A stretch of DNA of 8,853 bases from Synergistaceae bacterium. GTDB lineage: Bacteria > Synergistota > Synergistia > Synergistales > Synergistaceae. A program made the position numbers and the translations under genes. Each line of letters begins with the position of its first letter. Within the stretch, counting starts at the first letter, position 1. The stretch lies in NCBI GenBank assembly GCA_031274115.1, contig JAISQP010000095.1, positions 1 to 8,853 of the forward strand. The letters run 5' to 3'. Positions 6,830-8,853 of this stretch are shown in pieces. The notes under the pieces are model-generated. The model did not search any database, had not been told where the DNA came from, and worked only from the letters and a program-made list of their open reading frames with translations.

Positions 6830-8312
6830 CGGCGCGGTCCTCCCGCTTCTCCATCACCTCGACGCGATGCACGACCCTCGTGACCGTTCCCTGAAAATCT
6901 ATCTTGTACTTGTCCCACGCGTATTCGGGGCACTCGACGAGGTAAAACCTCCTCTCGAACTCCTCCTCCCACATGGAGAGATATGTCTCCGCTATATAGC
7001 GCGCTATGGCCGGATGCAGTTCAACCAGAAAGGCCTCTGAACACGAGCCTAGGACCGCTCTGCGAATGAAGCGTTTTACCTTCATCGCGACCGTTTCCTC
7101 CCTGTCAACCCAGCCGAGACCGCCGCAAAAGGGACAGCCGCGGCTCATAATCGTTCTCATGTCGAGCCTCGCGCGCTTGCGGGTTATCTCAACCAGGCCC
7201 AACGCGGTGACTCCGTACACCCTGGCCTTGCACCTGTCCTGCCTGAACAGCTCTTGAAGCTGTCCGACGAGCTTGTCCCTGTACTCCTGGCTGTCCATGT
7301 CGATGAAGTCGATCACGACTATGCCGCCGATGGCGCGGAGTCTGAGCTGACGTGCTATCTCCTCGGCCGCCTCGAAGTTCGTATGGTACACAGTGTCCTG
7401 CAGATCTTTCGAGCCGATGTATTTGCCTGTGTTGACATCGATCACGGTCAGAGCTTCGGTCTGGTCAATGACGAGATAGGCGCCGCTCGGCAGCCAGACT
7501 TTTCTGTCGTGCATCTCGTCAATCGCGCGTTCGACCCCGTAAACGTCGAAGAGGGGCATGCTGCCCTTGTAGAAGGATAGCTCTGGACGCTCATCCTCTC
7601 CGAAGCGCTGCAGAAAGACGCCTATGCTCTCGTATTCGTCCTGCGAGTCAACCACGATCTCCCCTATGCTCCCGGTGAGTTCGTCTCTCAAAATCCGCTC
7701 GACGAGCCCGATGTCCCTGTGCAGGAGACACGGCGCCGTGTTCTTCTTCGCTTTTTTCTCGACCTCGGCCCAGGCGTCCATGAGTTCCGCGACGTCCCTG
7801 GACAGGCTCTCCTCGTCGCTGTACTCGGCGACAGTGCGGACTATCAGACCGTAGCCGTCCGGCCTGAGTTTTCTCGCGAGCGCCCTCAGGCGAGAGCGCT
7901 CTTCGTCGTTATCTATCCTCTTCGATACCCCTACGTCGTTGTTGGAGGGCACCAGCACGAGATATCTTCCCGCCAGAGACGCGCGGGGCGATACCCTGGC
8001 GCCCTTTCCTTTTCTTGCCGTCTTTAAGACCTGCACCACCATGTCCATTCCCGCTTTGACCGTCATGTTTCTAACGTCATTGAGGTACAAAAAACCGTTG
8101 CGCCCGTCCCCGAGGCTCAGGAACGCCGCGTTCATGCCCGGCAGAACGCTGTCGACCCGCGCCTTGTAAATTTCACCCGCGCGCTGACGCTCCAGCATCC
8201 GCTCGACGTACAGGTTATCGAGCCTGCCCCTCTCGTCGAGAATGGCGACGCGCATCTCCTCCGGATCTATCACGTTCACGATGAGTTTCATATCTCCATT
8301 TTTTACGCCCAT
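6804..8312 (-). CDS. rng: Rne/Rng-family ribonuclease (RNase G-like)
   Basis: Cytoplasmic endoribonuclease of the RNase E/G family, which cuts single-stranded AU-rich RNA with a preference for 5'-monophosphate ends, in rRNA maturation and mRNA decay. The 502 residues match the short RNase G type; the long C-terminal scaffold of RNase E is absent. Seen in order: N-terminal strand segment (KLIVNVIDPEEMRVAILDE); an S1 RNA-binding domain from about residue 45 (GEIYKARVDSVLPGMNAAFL); a 5'-sensor/RNase H-like part; the catalytic metal-binding aspartates D292 (LTVIDVNTGKYIG) and D335 (GIVVIDFIDM); and the Zn-link CPFCGG at 393-398 with C393 and C396. The ATG at 8312 is preferred over the internal ATG at 8291 because GGAGG lies eight bases upstream of it, while the internal one has GGAG only two bases away. 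It begins three bases after the DUF2344 stop and ends inside smc, so it is the middle gene of a coupled trio. RNase G versus RNase E naming rests on length only. Confidence 0.96.
   Translation of the reverse strand: MGVKNGDMKLIVNVIDPEEMRVAILDERGRLDNLYVERMLERQRAGEIYKARVDSVLPGMNAAFLSLGDGRNGFLYLNDVRNMTVKAGMDMVVQVLKTARKGKGARVSPRASLAGRYLVLVPSNNDVGVSKRIDNDEERSRLRALARKLRPDGYGLIVRTVAEYSDEESLSRDVAELMDAWAEVEKKAKKNTAPCLLHRDIGLVERILRDELTGSIGEIVVDSQDEYESIGVFLQRFGEDERPELSFYKGSMPLFDVYGVERAIDEMHDRKVWLPSGAYLVIDQTEALTVIDVNTGKYIGSKDLQDTVYHTNFEAAEEIARQLRLRAIGGIVVIDFIDMDSQEYRDKLVGQLQELFRQDRCKARVYGVTALGLVEITRKRARLDMRTIMSRGCPFCGGLGWVDREETVAMKVKRFIRRAVLGSCSEAFLVELHPAIARYIAETYLSMWEEEFERRFYLVECPEYAWDKYKIDFQGTVTRVVHRVEVMEKREDRAVVHSTTSA
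6838..6844 (-). promoter_or_regulatory. Shine-Dalgarno of smc, inside the end of rng
   Basis: The minus strand reads GGGAGGA, with its GGAGG core nine bases before the TTG at 6829. No ATG or GTG nearby fits the conserved SMC N-terminus as well, so this site decides the TTG start. It lies within rng coding sequence, so ribosomes finishing rng would pass over it just before the smc start. Confidence 0.75.
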
Positions 8313-8315
8313 ATT

Positions 8316-8853
8316 TTACTCCTCCGTCGCTTCAGCCCCCGCGTCCGCAACAGGCGCGACCGTGCCGTCTTTCTCGTTCCAGAGGCCGACGGCTGTTCTC
8401 GCAATCGAGATATCGCTCCAGGCCGATATAACGGACGACTCGACGAGCTTCTTCACCATGTAGGACGGTCCGCAGCGCTCCAGGTCGTTTGTCGCGACAA
8501 CGACCTCGCCTCCCAAAACATCGGAGCGAAGCAGAGCGTTCATCTCTTTAAGCGAGCGCGACAGGACGTCCGATATAAAGTTCGGTCCGGCGCCGGTCAG
8601 GGGCTCTATCGAGTACGCCGCCGCCGCGCAAAGCTTGTTCAATGACGGTCCGTCAACTATGCGCGCCGAGATTATATCGATTCCTGACGGCAGAAATTTT
8701 CTCCATCTCCGGAGAGAGTCCTCCTCCCAGTCTACGAACCAGAAATCCGCCGGTTCGCCGAGCCCTATCACGCCCACGGGGAGCGGCGGGCAGAGCGCCA
8801 GTTTCGGATGCGGCGAAAACCCCTGAGTCCTTTCCGCCAATAGTCCAGCCCTT
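8316..8853 (-). CDS. DUF2344 / TIGR03936-type radical-SAM-linked protein, C-terminal part (5' end beyond window)
   Basis: Family of unproven function, commonly encoded next to, or fused behind, a B12-binding/radical-SAM protein and often upstream of RNase E/G genes (recalled family context). The frame is open to the right edge, giving 178 visible residues. Reading upstream of the first possible start (TTG at 8840) gives RAGLLAERTQGFSPHPKL, which is the conserved internal family segment around GF(N/S)PHPK, so that TTG is a leucine codon and the true N-terminus is outside. The following PPLPVGVIGLGEPADF, the later FLPSGIDI and the alanine/tyrosine segment (AAAAYSIEP) fit the family. The tail is acidic and alanine-rich (ADAGAEATEE). 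It ends with TAA three bases before rng and appears to be the first visible gene of the operon. Whether it stands alone or is the C-terminal domain of a radical-SAM fusion cannot be seen here. Confidence 0.88.
   Translation of the reverse strand, partial: RAGLLAERTQGFSPHPKLALCPPLPVGVIGLGEPADFWFVDWEEDSLRRWRKFLPSGIDIISARIVDGPSLNKLCAAAAYSIEPLTGAGPNFISDVLSRSLKEMNALLRSDVLGGEVVVATNDLERCGPSYMVKKLVESSVISAWSDISIARTAVGLWNEKDGTVAPVADAGAEATEE
8319..8325 (-). promoter_or_regulatory. Shine-Dalgarno of rng, overlapping the end of the DUF2344 gene
   Basis: GGAGGAG on the minus strand, with GGAGG eight bases before the rng ATG at 8312. It consists of the last codons of the upstream gene (two Glu codons just before its TAA), so termination of one gene and initiation of the next are likely coupled. 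Confidence 0.75.

Noticed and set aside
1..8853. CRISPR array, tRNA, rRNA, insertion sequence or phage attachment site
   Set aside because: Coding sequence fills nearly the whole window; no regularly spaced repeats, cloverleaf, transposase or terminal inverted repeats were seen.

Overview
The window carries four genes, all on the minus strand, and is coding almost throughout. Read in transcription order (right to left) they are: the 3' part of a DUF2344 (TIGR03936-type, radical-SAM-linked) gene; a complete Rne/Rng-family ribonuclease; a complete SMC chromosome-segregation ATPase; a 125-base gap; and a very large hybrid sensor histidine kinase that is open at its start codon and runs off the left edge of the window.

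The first three genes form a compact block. Three bases separate the DUF2344 gene from rng, and the rng Shine-Dalgarno lies in the last codons of the DUF2344 gene. The end of rng overlaps the start of smc by 26 bases, with a strong Shine-Dalgarno for an smc TTG start inside rng. This looks like one translationally coupled operon linking RNA processing or turnover with chromosome condensation. The individual proteins look like ordinary, intact family members.

The kinase gene is clearly lower in GC than the block upstream of it (sampled 60-base stretches: 29/60 G+C in the kinase against 37/60 in smc). It has its own Shine-Dalgarno, a perfect TATAAT box about 90 bases upstream, and a weak hairpin plus T-run in the leader. 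Its order is TM - dCache - TM - HAMP - HisKA - HATPase - REC - HisKA - HATPase - (window edge), so one chain carries two complete kinase cores joined through a receiver.

Organism: a bacterium with moderate to high GC and strong Shine-Dalgarno sites. The DUF2344-rng-smc order, the style of the SMC protein, and a large dCache hybrid kinase next door suggest Synergistota to me, but this is from memory of gene orders and is only moderately confident; a clostridial or other lineage cannot be excluded. I see no mobile element, CRISPR array, tRNA or rRNA. The most unusual object is the tandem-core kinase; I see no evidence of a wholly new system.
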